From assembly GCF_900094555.1 (NCBI RefSeq), contig NZ_FMAC01000006.1, positions 455,244 through 519,243 of the forward strand: a DNA stretch of 64,000 nt, read 5' to 3'. The translations under genes and the position numbers were made by a program. The DNA is from Martinezella hainanensis. Its GTDB lineage: Bacteria > Pseudomonadota > Alphaproteobacteria > Rhizobiales > Rhizobiaceae. How positions within the stretch are numbered: the first letter of the stretch is position 1; every line of letters starts with the position of its first letter. This document shows, piece by piece, positions 16,337 through 25,803 of the stretch. A model generated the notes under the pieces. That model did not search any database, was not told the DNA's origin, and worked only from the letters and a program-made list of their open reading frames with translations.

Positions 16337-17671
16337 TCAATCCGGCGCGTAGAATCCCGCCTGATGGGCGGCTCGATCCAGCTCTTCCCTGAAATCGGGA
16401 TGGGCAAGCGCAATCATCGCTTTTGCCCGCTCTGCCACCGATTTACCCTTGAGATTGGCCCAGCCATATTCCGTCACGACGATATGGATATCGTTGCGTG
16501 ATGTCGTTACCGGCCCTGTCAGCGTCGGAACGATACGCGAAAGCGTTCCCTTGGCCGCCGTCGCATGGCAGGCGATGATCGAGCGGCCGCCGCGTGAGCC
16601 ATAGGCGCCGCGGACGAAATCCACCTGCCCACCCGAGCCGCTGAACTGCCTTCCATTGACGAATTCGGAATTGCACGCCCCGTTGAGATCGATCTGCATC
16701 GTCGCATTGACTGACACCATACGATCATTCTGCGCGATGACGAACGGATTGTTCACGTAGTCGACGGGATGCGCTTCGACATGGGGATTGTCGTTCAGGA
16801 AATCGTAAAGCGGCTTGTCGCCCAGCGCAAAGGTGAAGATGGTTCGCCCGACATGGATCTGCTTGCGGCTATTGTCGACCACGCCCGCCTTGACCAGCGC
16901 GGCAAGTCCCGATGTCATCATTTCGGTATGGATACCGACGTGGCGATGGTGGGAGAGACCGGCACAAACAGCATCGGGCAATGCACCAATGCCCATCTGC
17001 AGACAATCGCCATCGTCCACAAGCCCGGCAATGATGGCGCCGATGGCATCATCGACTTCCGAACGGGGCGCAGCAGGGAGCACCGGCAAACTTGCGTCGT
17101 TCTCGACCAGAGCCGTGACGCTCGACACGGGGATCATGCAATTGCCGCGCACATAGGGCATGTTGGCATTGACTTCGAGGATCAGCCGAGTTCCCGGCTT
17201 GCGAGCGACCGCAAGCGCATAATCCGTACTGGCGCCGAGGCTGAAATTCCCGTCCGCATCCATGGGCGAGACGGTTGCGACCAACGTATCGACGCCGACA
17301 TGCTCGACCAGCGAGCGCGGCACCTGACTGAAGTGGCACGGCACAAGGTCGCCAGCGGGCAACATTTCCGCCATTCGCCTCTTATCGAGGGCACGATCCA
17401 CCGCTCCATGAAAATAACTCATGGGAATGATGCGGTCGCGCAAGTCGAAGTCGAGCACGCTGGAGCCGGCGACGCCTGTACAGAGCAGGTAGTAGAGCCG
17501 GATGTTGTCCACCGCCCCCGCCCGAGCACGCTCGGCCAGCGCCGCAAGAATGGCAGGCGGCTGACCGGCAGCGATCGGCATGGCGATCTTCGCGCCGGAT
17601 GGTATCAAGGCAACGGCCTCATGTGCAGAGCGCACGCGTTCGCGATATTGCGTCTGATGATTAGCGGCCAT
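16337..17671 (-). CDS. Acetyl-CoA hydrolase / 4-hydroxybutyrate CoA-transferase family protein
   Basis: A protein of about 444 residues of the AcetylCoA_hydro/AcetylCoA_hyd_C family. The N-terminal half carries the family core around AMPIAAGQPPAILAALAERA. The second half has LQMGIGALPDAVCAGL and GIHTEMMTSGL; the Glu in IHTEM corresponds to the glutamate that forms the CoA thioester intermediate. SGSGGQVDFVRGAYGSRGGRSI is the conserved C-terminal stretch. ATG 17671 follows GGGGAGGA. These enzymes move CoA between acetate, succinate, butyrate or 4-hydroxybutyrate, or hydrolyse acyl-CoA. It stands alone, so the substrate cannot be fixed. Confidence 0.88.
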   Translation of the reverse strand: MAANHQTQYRERVRSAHEAVALIPSGAKIAMPIAAGQPPAILAALAERARAGAVDNIRLYYLLCTGVAGSSVLDFDLRDRIIPMSYFHGAVDRALDKRRMAEMLPAGDLVPCHFSQVPRSLVEHVGVDTLVATVSPMDADGNFSLGASTDYALAVARKPGTRLILEVNANMPYVRGNCMIPVSSVTALVENDASLPVLPAAPRSEVDDAIGAIIAGLVDDGDCLQMGIGALPDAVCAGLSHHRHVGIHTEMMTSGLAALVKAGVVDNSRKQIHVGRTIFTFALGDKPLYDFLNDNPHVEAHPVDYVNNPFVIAQNDRMVSVNATMQIDLNGACNSEFVNGRQFSGSGGQVDFVRGAYGSRGGRSIIACHATAAKGTLSRIVPTLTGPVTTSRNDIHIVVTEYGWANLKGKSVAERAKAMIALAHPDFREELDRAAHQAGFYAPD

Positions 17672-17973
17672 CGAGTCCTCCCCTTGAATGCCACCGTCAG
17701 CACAATTGGCATCCACTGCGAGATCGCATACGGCCCTCCTCCGAGGCCGTTGCGAGCGCTTTCGCTGCAATAGGACGCGCTTACATAAAAGCGCCTAACC
17801 TGCTGTTTGCGCAAGACCCGAACATCACGCGTACACCGGCGAAAGCGAAATCGGGCCCAACCTTCGAATCGCGGCCGACACCGCAACCTCATCAAGGACA
17901 AGTTCCAAAGGTCAGGGAAACAGGAGGGATAATGTCAATCCTCCCTCCAGGCTGCGATTGACGGTGGAGGTCG

Positions 17974-19452
17974 TCAGGCCTCTACGTCGATTGTGCCCAT
18001 CATACCGAGATCTTCATGCTCGAGGATGTGGCAGTGATACATGCGCTGCCCCGGTAAATCCTGTCGCAACAGGATACGCACCGTCTCGCCAGCCGCAACG
18101 TTCACGGTATCCTTCCAGGCCCGGTAGGGTGGCTTGGCGACCGCCCCATCCTTTACGCGTTCGACAACCTGGAACTGCGTCCCATGGACATGAAACGGAT
18201 GATCCATATCCGCCTGGTTGGCAATTTCCCAAAGCTCGACCTGCCCGACCTTCGAGACTTCGTCAACGCGGTTCATGTCGAAGCTGGCGCCGTTGATGAG
18301 GAACTTCATCTCCATGCCGCCCATGGATTCCGTTAGCGCAAAGCGGCGCGTGACCGCCGGCGCGGCGAGGGGTTCAATGGTGCGCAGCTTCGCCGGCAGC
18401 GGCGGCACGGACGGCGCTGCCACCTCCGAGACATTCGCCGTCAGCAAGGTCATGCCGGCCTCTTCGGGCTTGCCCGGCCCCATCCACCCCCGCTCATAGT
18501 CGAGCGTGGTGAGCTTTGCCGCTCCCGGCTTGTCGAACGATACGATGAGCTCGACGCGCTCGGCGGGCGCAAGCAGAAACTCGCCGACGCCGACGGGAGC
18601 CTCGATAAGACCCCCATCCGTTCCCACGAGCATCATGTCGGCATTCTCGAATGTCAGCCGCAGGAACCGCGCATTCGTCGCATTGAAGAGGCGCAGACGA
18701 CGCTTCTCCCCCTTTGCCACGGCCAGGACCGGATTTTTCTGACCATTGACCAGCACATGGTCGCCGACCCGCCCGTTCATCAGATCGATCATGTTGCTCT
18801 CCGGCATGCTTCCATCTTCGGCGAGCCGAAGATCGGTGAACATCAGGACCGTATCCCCATATTCGGTGGGAATCGGGTCATCCTTGGGTTTCACGAGGAA
18901 GATGCCTGCAAGCCCACGATAGACCTGCTCGGCGGTAAGGCCATGCGGATGAGGATGGAACCAATAGGATGCGGCACTCCCCGCCGGCAGATCGAAAGCA
19001 TAGATGTGCTCGCTGCCCGAAGCGACGGGTTCCATGGGATTGCCATCCTGATCGGCGGGCACCGGCATGCCATGCCAATGAACCGTGGTCGGCTGGCCGG
19101 GAATGCCATTCTTGAAGCTGATCTCGATCCTGTCTCCTTCATGCGCTTCGATCACAGGATTTCCACCGTTGTAGAGAAGCACGGGCGTATCGAGCCCCTC
19201 GGCGAAGCGAGCAAGCCCCTGCTCCGCGGCAAGCCTTGCCTTGAACAGACCGGCTTCGCTGGCCTCGTTCATCAAGCGTGGCAGCTCGCGCAGAGGCTGG
19301 CCTTCCGGCAAGACGGGCTTGTTGCCGGCCTTGGGCATCATGTTGTGAGCGCCGTTTCCGCTCATGCTGCCCATGTCGTGCATCATCTGGGCCGTGGCAG
19401 ACCCGGAAATCGCAAGGCCCGCCAGCCCCACGAGAAAACTACGTCGGTACAT
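17974..19452 (-). CDS. Multicopper oxidase (CueO/CopA-like, Tat-exported)
   Basis: A 492-residue periplasmic enzyme. The twin-arginine signal MYRRSFLVGLAGLAISGSATA directs export of the folded, copper-loaded protein. The copper ligands are all visible: HWHGMPV and HPHPHG in domain 1, then HPFHVHG and the C-terminal YHCHILEHEDLGMM, which together supply the type 1 and trinuclear sites. Methionine-rich spots near the N-terminus (QMMHDMGSM) fit Cu(I) binding. It should oxidise Cu(I) to the less toxic Cu(II). It lies next to copZ-, copA- and cueR-like genes and is probably part of their regulon. ATG 19452 follows a GAGGAA site. Confidence 0.93.
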   Translation of the reverse strand: MYRRSFLVGLAGLAISGSATAQMMHDMGSMSGNGAHNMMPKAGNKPVLPEGQPLRELPRLMNEASEAGLFKARLAAEQGLARFAEGLDTPVLLYNGGNPVIEAHEGDRIEISFKNGIPGQPTTVHWHGMPVPADQDGNPMEPVASGSEHIYAFDLPAGSAASYWFHPHPHGLTAEQVYRGLAGIFLVKPKDDPIPTEYGDTVLMFTDLRLAEDGSMPESNMIDLMNGRVGDHVLVNGQKNPVLAVAKGEKRRLRLFNATNARFLRLTFENADMMLVGTDGGLIEAPVGVGEFLLAPAERVELIVSFDKPGAAKLTTLDYERGWMGPGKPEEAGMTLLTANVSEVAAPSVPPLPAKLRTIEPLAAPAVTRRFALTESMGGMEMKFLINGASFDMNRVDEVSKVGQVELWEIANQADMDHPFHVHGTQFQVVERVKDGAVAKPPYRAWKDTVNVAAGETVRILLRQDLPGQRMYHCHILEHEDLGMMGTIDVEA

Positions 19453-19685
19453 CGATTGCTTCCTCTTGCTCACCTGGAAGCGATACGCCCGTAGGGCCGC
19501 TCGCCACGGTGTCGCGCCTTTTGTCTCTGTGTCGAAGGTGACTTCGAGGAGCCACCTTCCGGTCGTCAATTGCCGTGCTCGGCGCACCGCCTCTTCATCA
19601 CGGCAATCTTGCCTTCCGCCGGCTCTGCGCACTCACCGGGCCTGCGTCGATGAAGATCGGGGAGCCTGTGCATAATCTGAACCAC

Positions 19686-19880
19686 TCAGTTTGCGACTGC
19701 CGGATAGCCGGCCTGTTCGAGAGCCTGCTGGAGCATCGGCTGAGAGGCAGCCGTCTCGATCTTGACGGTGCGCGCGTTAGGATTGGTCTCGATCCTGGCG
19801 TCTGGATCGACGGATTGGATTGCCTTGGTGACGGACTTGGCGCAGCCGCCGCAGGTCATGTTTTCGATTCTGAGTTCCAT
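19686..19880 (-). CDS. copZ: Copper chaperone, heavy-metal-associated domain (CopZ-like)
   Basis: A 64-residue single HMA domain. The metal-binding loop NMTCGGCAKSVTKAI supplies the two cysteines of M-x-C-x2-C, and the rest has the beta-alpha-beta-beta-alpha-beta pattern. It shuttles Cu(I) in the cytoplasm to the ATPase encoded divergently. ATG 19880 follows AAGGAGAA; a longer frame to 19952 would run into the promoter. A CueR-type box at 19923-19945 lies directly upstream in this orientation. Confidence 0.92.
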   Translation of the reverse strand: MELRIENMTCGGCAKSVTKAIQSVDPDARIETNPNARTVKIETAASQPMLQQALEQAGYPAVAN

Positions 19881-19922
19881 GAGAATTCTCCTTGGTTTTG
19901 ATCTCACGGCGCTCAAGGTGGG

Positions 19923-19945
19923 GCTTCCAACCATGGTAAGGTCAA
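19923..19945 (-). promoter_or_regulatory. CueR-type (MerR family) promoter box for the chaperone gene
   Basis: On the minus strand the box reads TTGACC followed by TTACCATGGTTGGAAGC, a near-dyad of the kind CueR binds between a consensus -35 and a distant -10. After a 19-base spacer comes CACCTT, the same hexamer found at the same distance in the divergent box. This is the long-spacer layout of MerR-family promoters. Confidence 0.85.
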
Positions 19946-19970
19946 GTGTCATCCGACGAAAAAAATGCTA

Positions 19971-19993
19971 TTGACCTTCCAATGGTTGGAAGC
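19971..19993 (+). promoter_or_regulatory. CueR-type (MerR family) promoter box for the copper ATPase gene
   Basis: TTGACC at 19971-19976 is the -35, overlapping the dyad CCTTCCAATGGTTGGAAGC. A 19-base spacer then leads to CACCTT. It mirrors the box at 19923-19945, so one CueR regulator probably fires both promoters when Cu(I) rises. Confidence 0.88.
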
Positions 19994-20039
19994 CTCACCT
20001 TCCCTTCACAATCAAATTCGGAGCGTGAAAGGACCTCCC

Positions 20040-22532
20040 ATGAATAGTTCAGTTCGGCCATTGGATTTATCGACTGTCATATCTCTGCCTATCGAGGGCA
20101 TGACTTGTGCATCCTGCGTGGGTAGCGTCGAGCGCGCCTTGAAGAACGTGCCGGGCGTCGATGCAGTATCGGTCAATCTCGCCACCGAAAAGGCGAGCAT
20201 CACGACACACGCAGGCATCGATCACGCGGCACTCGTCCGGGCCGTCGAAAATGTCGGCTATTCCGTCCCGGAGAATTTCACCGCTGCGACAGGTTCCGTC
20301 GAGCTTTCGATCGAGGGTATGACCTGCGCCTCGTGCGTCGGCAGCGTCGAACGCGCCCTGAAAACCGTGCCTGGCGTGAGTGAGGCCACCGTTAACCTTG
20401 CAACCGAGCGGGCCACGATCAAAGGGGCGGCGGACGCGGCAAGCCTGATCGCAGCGGTCGAGAACGCCGGCTACGAGGCGAAAATTATAAGCGCCGACCG
20501 AGGGGACGAAGAGGCTGGGCGCGCGCAGAAGAAGGACGCCGAACGGCGAGAGCTCACCCGCGATTTCATCGTTGCCGCGATTTTGACGACGCCGGTCTTT
20601 CTCCTGGAGATGGGATCGCACCTCATTCCCGGCGTCCACGGTCTGATGGCAGAGACGATCGGGATGCAGCGGAGCTGGTACATCCAGCTTGCGCTGACGA
20701 CGCTCGTCCTTTTCGTTCCCGGCATACGCTTCTACCAGAAGGGACTTCCTGCGCTCCTGCGCCTTGCGCCCGACATGAACTCGCTGGTCGCCGTCGGCTC
20801 ATTGGCAGCCTATGGCTATTCGCTAGTTGCGACCTTCGCGCCTGGCCTGCTGCCATCGGGCACAATCAACGTCTATTTCGAAGCGGCGGCCGTCATCGTG
20901 ACGCTCATCCTGCTCGGCCGACTGCTCGAAGCCCGGGCCAAGGGACGCACCTCCGAAGCAATCAAACGCCTGGTCAACCTACAGGCCAAGACCGCGCGCG
21001 TCCGGCGCGATGGCAGGGCCGCCGATCTACCGATCGGTTCGGTCGTTTCCGGCGATATCGTCGAGGTTCGTCCAGGCGAACGGGTACCGGTCGATGGCGA
21101 ACTCATCGAGGGCGAGAGCTATGTCGACGAATCGATGATCACAGGTGAGCCCATCCCGGCCCTGAAGACGATTGGCAGTAACGTGGTTGGCGGCACGGTC
21201 AACCAGAAGGGCGCCTTTGCCTTCCAAGCGACCGCCGTCGGCGGCAATACGGTGCTGTCGCAGATCATTCGCATGGTCGAGGAGGCACAGGGCTCGAAGC
21301 TGCCGATCCAGGCCATGGTCGATAAAGTGACCATGTGGTTCGTACCAGCCGTGATGGCCGTGGCCGCCGTCACCTTCGCAGCCTGGCTCCATTTCGGTCC
21401 GTCACCCGCTCTCAGCTTTGCGCTGGTCAATGCAGTCGCCGTGCTGATCATCGCCTGCCCCTGCGCCATGGGGCTTGCCACCCCCACCTCGATCATGGTC
21501 GGCACCGGCCGCGGTGCGGAGCTGGGCGTGCTCTTCCGCAAGGGCGAAGCCCTGCAGCTGCTCAAGGACGCGAGCGTTGTCGCCGTCGACAAGACAGGCA
21601 CCCTGACTGAGGGCAAGCCGGCGCTGACCGACCTGGAACCGGCGGCGGGCTTCGACCGCTCCGGCGTGCTGCGCCTGGTGGCGGCGGCAGAAGCAAAGTC
21701 TGAGCATCCGATTGCCCGGGCGATCGTCGAGGCGGCGATCTCCGAGGATCTGACGCTGCCAAGTGTATCGGATTTCGAATCGGTGACAGGCTTCGGCGTT
21801 CGGGCGACGGCCGGCGACAAACGTGTCGAGATCGGCGCGGATCGCTACATGGCCGAGCTCGGACTTGACGTCACAGGCTTCCGCGAAGTCGCCGAACGTC
21901 TCGGCAACGAGGGCAAGTCGCCGCTTTATGCCGCGATCGACGGCAAGCTCGCCGCAATCATTGCCGTCGCCGATCCGATCAAGGAAACGACGCCGGCAGC
22001 GATCAAGGCGATGCACGATCTCGGCCTGAAGGTCGCAATGATTACCGGCGATAATGCTCGCACGGCCAAGGCCATCGCCGCACGGCTTGGCATCGATGAG
22101 GTCGTGGCCGAAGTGCTGCCCGACGGCAAGGTCGAGGCCGTTCGCCGGCTCAAGCGCCAGCACGGCAAGGTGGCCTTCGTCGGCGATGGCATCAACGATG
22201 CGCCGGCTCTAGCCGAGGCCGACGTCGGTCTTGCGATCGGCACCGGCACGGATATAGCCATCGAGGCGGCCGACGTCGTCCTGATGTCGGGAAGCCTACA
22301 GGGCGTGCCGAACGCCATTGCCCTGTCCAAGGCGACGATCGGCAACATCAGACAAAACCTCTTCTGGGCCTTCGCTTATAACACGGCCCTGATCCCGGTC
22401 GCTGCCGGCGCCCTCTATCCGGCCTTCGGCATCTTGCTCTCGCCGGTCTTTGCCGCCGGCGCCATGGCCTTGTCGAGCGTCTTCGTGCTCGGCAATGCGC
22501 TGCGGCTACGTCGCTTCAGGGTCATCAACTAG
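20040..22532 (+). CDS. copA: Copper-exporting P1B-type ATPase (CopA/ActP)
   Basis: An 830-residue heavy-metal pump. Two tandem N-terminal HMA domains carry GMTCASC (C23/C26 and C96/C99). Eight transmembrane segments include the ion-binding CPC at residues 473-475. The phosphorylation site is D517 (DKTGT). GDGINDAPAL near the C-terminus closes the ATP-binding region, and the TGE actuator loop is seen as MITGEP. ATG 20040 follows AAAGGA. It expels Cu(I) from cytoplasm to periplasm, where the multicopper oxidase can oxidise it. It is followed by a cueR-like gene, so the regulator sits in the operon it controls. Confidence 0.96.
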   Translation: MNSSVRPLDLSTVISLPIEGMTCASCVGSVERALKNVPGVDAVSVNLATEKASITTHAGIDHAALVRAVENVGYSVPENFTAATGSVELSIEGMTCASCVGSVERALKTVPGVSEATVNLATERATIKGAADAASLIAAVENAGYEAKIISADRGDEEAGRAQKKDAERRELTRDFIVAAILTTPVFLLEMGSHLIPGVHGLMAETIGMQRSWYIQLALTTLVLFVPGIRFYQKGLPALLRLAPDMNSLVAVGSLAAYGYSLVATFAPGLLPSGTINVYFEAAAVIVTLILLGRLLEARAKGRTSEAIKRLVNLQAKTARVRRDGRAADLPIGSVVSGDIVEVRPGERVPVDGELIEGESYVDESMITGEPIPALKTIGSNVVGGTVNQKGAFAFQATAVGGNTVLSQIIRMVEEAQGSKLPIQAMVDKVTMWFVPAVMAVAAVTFAAWLHFGPSPALSFALVNAVAVLIIACPCAMGLATPTSIMVGTGRGAELGVLFRKGEALQLLKDASVVAVDKTGTLTEGKPALTDLEPAAGFDRSGVLRLVAAAEAKSEHPIARAIVEAAISEDLTLPSVSDFESVTGFGVRATAGDKRVEIGADRYMAELGLDVTGFREVAERLGNEGKSPLYAAIDGKLAAIIAVADPIKETTPAAIKAMHDLGLKVAMITGDNARTAKAIAARLGIDEVVAEVLPDGKVEAVRRLKRQHGKVAFVGDGINDAPALAEADVGLAIGTGTDIAIEAADVVLMSGSLQGVPNAIALSKATIGNIRQNLFWAFAYNTALIPVAAGALYPAFGILLSPVFAAGAMALSSVFVLGNALRLRRFRVIN

Positions 22533-22541
22533 CAATCGGAC

Positions 22542-22568
22542 GCGGCCGGTCCTTTTCGGGCCGGCTGC
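22542..22568 (+). terminator. Hairpin between copA and cueR
   Basis: An 11-bp stem with two G-T pairs (22542-22552 with 22558-22568) and a TTTTC loop lies 9 bases after the ATPase stop. There is no T run after it, so it may reduce rather than stop read-through into cueR. Confidence 0.5.
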
Positions 22569-22588
22569 CTTATGTCAGGAGAACATTC

Positions 22589-23038
22589 ATGAATATCGGG
22601 CAGGCAGCAAAGGCATCGGGCGTCTCGGCCAAGATGATCCGCTATTACGAAGAGACCGGCCTCATTCCGGCGGCCGGCAGAACCGCGTCGGGCTATCGCG
22701 ACTATTCGGATACCGACGTCCACATGCTGCGCTTCATCCGCCGGGCGCGCGATCTCGGCTTTGCCGTCACCGAAATCAGTGAGCTTTTGGAACTTTGGCG
22801 CGACGAAACCCGCCAGAGCGCGGAGGTCAAGCGCCTGGCTCAGGGCCATATCGAAGCGCTGAAGAAAAAGATCGCCGACCTGCAGGATATGGAGCATACG
22901 CTCACCATGCTCGTGAATGCCTGCCAGGGCGACCATCGCCCGCATTGCCCGATCCTGCAGCGGCTCGAGACCGATCAGGAAGACGAAAGCCCGGCGATCC
23001 GGCCGCGGACCGGCGCAATCCCGCGGCCCCTGCAGTGA
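22589..23038 (+). CDS. cueR: Copper-responsive MerR-family regulator CueR
   Basis: A 149-residue MerR-family activator. The winged helix-turn-helix is MNIGQAAKASGVSAKMIRYYEE, a dimerisation helix spans about residues 75-110, and the metal-binding loop has C112 and C120 (ACQGDHRPHCPI). These are the two cysteines that hold one Cu(I) in characterised CueR, at the same spacing and near-identical residue numbers. The C-terminal tail is longer and more acidic/proline-rich than in E. coli. It should bind the boxes at 19923-19945 and 19971-19993. An AGGAGAA site precedes the ATG. Confidence 0.94.
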   Translation: MNIGQAAKASGVSAKMIRYYEETGLIPAAGRTASGYRDYSDTDVHMLRFIRRARDLGFAVTEISELLELWRDETRQSAEVKRLAQGHIEALKKKIADLQDMEHTLTMLVNACQGDHRPHCPILQRLETDQEDESPAIRPRTGAIPRPLQ

Positions 23039-23333
23039 GAGCGGACCCGGCGATGTAACCGCCATCGATTCGGCGGCGCTGCAGCTTTCCGGCCTGCGGC
23101 CTCTACAGGACTGGCGGCGGGTGCCTGCCAGCCTGGATAGCAATTCCCATATGCAGATCCTTTTACAACAGCGTCCTGCTGCGGTTCGTCAGCGCGCTTG
23201 TTGCCGACCCTCGACGCTCGGCCTCTCGGCGGGCGGCCGATGCCAGTCGATCCGCGAGATCTCGGACTGCGAAGAATTCAGGAAGAAGCCGTCGAAGTGA
23301 GGCGGGGCACGAGAATTGCGTCTATCGGTACAC

Positions 23334-24776
23334 TCAGCCCTCGCTCGGCGCACGGGTTGTCAATATATCGCCGATCGCTGGACCATCTTCGATGGTGCCG
23401 TCTTGACCGCGGCGATATTTGACCCCGACCTCACAGGCGTGCGGCGCCATCTTCCAGATCCAGCCCTTGAGGTGACGGCCGGTGTCGGGAGGCGAGTAAA
23501 GCGGCATGTTGAAGCGCAGTCCGTCATCCTCGCCGAGATCGAGCGTGCACATGACCGTGCCTTCGCCATCGTCCTCTTCGTCAAGATTTGGATCGGCGAC
23601 ATGGGTGATCGTGGTACGAAGCGGCTCGACATGGATCATGGCCTGCAGGATGTGCGGAAGATCGTCAAAGGGCGGAGCCGCGCGGCCATCGCTCGGCTCT
23701 TCCACGAAAGCCTCATGTAGTGTGACCCGGCGGAAATAATATTCGCTGCGCCCCATTTTGTCCCAGCCGCCGATCGCCGTTGCGATATCGCCCAGCTCGT
23801 AGACGCGCAGCAGGAGGCTGGTTTCGCCCGAATGCATTGCCACGAGACGGTCGTCATTGTCGTCGCCACCCGAGGAATCGGCGCGCAAGACGATGTCGAG
23901 CGCAACGATCTCGTCACCGTCGGCATTGCCTGAGATTTCGTAGGTCCCGGTGTAGAAACGCACGTCGACCCGTTCCAAACTCCGATAATGGATACGCCAG
24001 AACAACAGGCTGTAGCGCCCATCTGGTCGGAGCGCCAAGAGCCTGTGCCAGTCGATATAGGAAGACAGATATAAGCCGGCTAAGCCTTGCCCGTCTGCGA
24101 TATCCTCAAATGTGGTGCGATGTTCGACCGGCAGGGCATCGGCCACGGTCGTCGGCTTCTCGGCTGTCGGCTTCGGCGGATCGACGGCGTCGCGAAGACG
24201 CCGATGCATCTCGAAGGCATCGACCTTTGCGATCCGCAGCATCTGCATCGAAAACAGCATCTGGTCGATTTCATAGACTTCACCCGGTGAAAGCGCCCCA
24301 CAGTCCTTACGTGCCGATTGTACCAATGTCGGCGAAATGAGGGATTCAAGCGACTGCCTGTCGCAAAGAAACCGATTGAAGAACTCGTCGAGGCTCCAGG
24401 CCAGGTCGCTCGTCCTTTTCGATACAGGATCGATGAAGACAACATCCTCGTCGGTTGCCGTCAGCTTGCGGTAATAGAGAAGGACGCCGAAGGGCGTCAG
24501 CGCAATCGGGATGCGCCGCACATCATCCGGCGGCGAAACGATCCAACGGTGAAGCACGGCCTGCCAAGGCCGCGGGTCGATCAGCGCGAGTTGCATATCG
24601 CCATAAAATCCGACCCCCTTGCGGCGCCACAATTCGAGAAGGCTGGCGGGAAGAACGCCTTCATAAGCGGCGACAAGCTCACTGTCGGCTCGGGAAACCT
24701 GCCGCGATGGCGGATGCGCTTCGATAAAGCAGTGAAGAGCGGGGCGGCGAAATGGGAGAACAAGACGATCAAACAT
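23334..24776 (-). CDS. Large protein with N-terminal GAD-like (Tdi1-type immunity) domain
   Basis: A protein of about 480 residues. The first 150 match the GAD-like/DUF1851 plan: PSRQVSRADSELVAAYEG, LPASLLELWRRKGVG, FYGDMQLALIDPRPWQAVL, then a TPFGVLLYYR strand and VFIDPVSKRTSDLAWSLDEFF. This family includes the immunity protein Tdi1, which protects against a type VI-secreted ADP-ribosylating toxin, and many orphan immunity proteins. The C-terminal 300 residues, acidic and beta-rich, are unfamiliar. No toxin gene is adjacent. The start is uncertain (24776, 24803 or 24854). It ends close to a LysR gene on the same strand. Domain call is moderate; function as immunity is inference. Confidence 0.65.
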   Translation of the reverse strand: MFDRLVLPFRRPALHCFIEAHPPSRQVSRADSELVAAYEGVLPASLLELWRRKGVGFYGDMQLALIDPRPWQAVLHRWIVSPPDDVRRIPIALTPFGVLLYYRKLTATDEDVVFIDPVSKRTSDLAWSLDEFFNRFLCDRQSLESLISPTLVQSARKDCGALSPGEVYEIDQMLFSMQMLRIAKVDAFEMHRRLRDAVDPPKPTAEKPTTVADALPVEHRTTFEDIADGQGLAGLYLSSYIDWHRLLALRPDGRYSLLFWRIHYRSLERVDVRFYTGTYEISGNADGDEIVALDIVLRADSSGGDDNDDRLVAMHSGETSLLLRVYELGDIATAIGGWDKMGRSEYYFRRVTLHEAFVEEPSDGRAAPPFDDLPHILQAMIHVEPLRTTITHVADPNLDEEDDGEGTVMCTLDLGEDDGLRFNMPLYSPPDTGRHLKGWIWKMAPHACEVGVKYRRGQDGTIEDGPAIGDILTTRAPSEG

Positions 24777-24872
24777 AAGTTGTATATGGACGGCAGCATC
24801 CATCGGACAAGATGCCCGATCGCTCAGCCACACATACACCTTCCCGTCGCCCATGTGATCGGGGCGACAGGC

Positions 24873-25781
24873 TCAGACTTCCCCGTCAAGGAATTGCCGG
24901 AGGCGCGGCACGACGAAATCGAGGAAGACGCGCACGCGCTGCGGCATGCGAGCACCTCCCAGGAAGACCGCGTGAATCTGCTCTTCATCCGGCTCGACGA
25001 CATCGGCGAGCACCTCGATGAGACGGCCGGCCGCAATGTCGGCCCGGACGTGATAGTCACCCATGCGGGCAAGCCCCACACCTGCCAGCGTCATACGCCG
25101 CACGGTTTCGCCATTGTTGGCAAGCAGCGAACTCGTCATGGCACGATCGACGATGCGGCCGCTTTCCCTAACCGGCCAGACGGGCGCAAGGCGGCGGAAA
25201 TTAAATCCCAGGCAATTGTGCCGTGAGAGATCATCGACCGTCAGCGGTATTCCACAACGATCGAGATAACTGGGCGCGGCGACGATCTTGCGGCGAGCAA
25301 TGCCGATGCGGCGCGCTATCATTCCCGAATCCGGCAGGGATCCCACCCGGAAGGCAATGTCGGTCCGGTCGAGATAGAGGTCGACGATTTCATCGGATAG
25401 CGAAAGGTCGACCACGACATTGGGGTAGATCCGCCAGAATTCCGGCAAGAGCGGCTCGAGGCCGAGCACGCCCAGGGCTACCGAGATGTTGACCCGCAGG
25501 GTGCCACCTGTCGTCGTCGCACCCTGCGCCAGCTCCTGTTCGACCTCGTCGAGATCGTGCAGCAGGGCCTGGCTGCGCTCATAATAGATCCGACCCTCCA
25601 AGGTCAGCGACAGCCGGCGGGTGGAACGCTCGACAAGCCGCACGCCGAGTCTTGCTTCGATGCGTGAGATCAGCTTGCTGACGGTTGACGGCGTCATGCG
25701 CAGCAAGCGTGCCGCTTCGGAAAAGCTACCGGCTTCCACCACGCGAAGAAATACCTGCATCTCGCCCGCACGATTGTCCAT
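24873..25781 (-). CDS. LysR-family regulator divergent from aldo-keto reductase
   Basis: A 302-residue LysR regulator. The winged helix-turn-helix contains GSFSEAARLLRMTPSTVSKLISRIEARLG, and the effector domain starts near residue 90. It belongs to the branch with RRLSLTLEGRIYYERSQ, shared with CrgA-like proteins. It is divergent from the aldo-keto reductase/MFS pair at 25949-27997 and probably controls it through the perfect palindrome TTTCACA-N5-TGTGAAA at 25804-25822. The inducer is not known. Confidence 0.93.
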   Translation of the reverse strand: MDNRAGEMQVFLRVVEAGSFSEAARLLRMTPSTVSKLISRIEARLGVRLVERSTRRLSLTLEGRIYYERSQALLHDLDEVEQELAQGATTTGGTLRVNISVALGVLGLEPLLPEFWRIYPNVVVDLSLSDEIVDLYLDRTDIAFRVGSLPDSGMIARRIGIARRKIVAAPSYLDRCGIPLTVDDLSRHNCLGFNFRRLAPVWPVRESGRIVDRAMTSSLLANNGETVRRMTLAGVGLARMGDYHVRADIAAGRLIEVLADVVEPDEEQIHAVFLGGARMPQRVRVFLDFVVPRLRQFLDGEV

Positions 25782-25803
25782 GAAACACCCGTCTTTGATT
25801 TTG

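Noticed and set aside
17605..17901. A 98-codon minus-strand frame upstream of the CoA-transferase
   Set aside because: It overlaps the start and ribosome site of the CoA-transferase in another frame, is dominated by Arg and Cys, and has no ribosome site.
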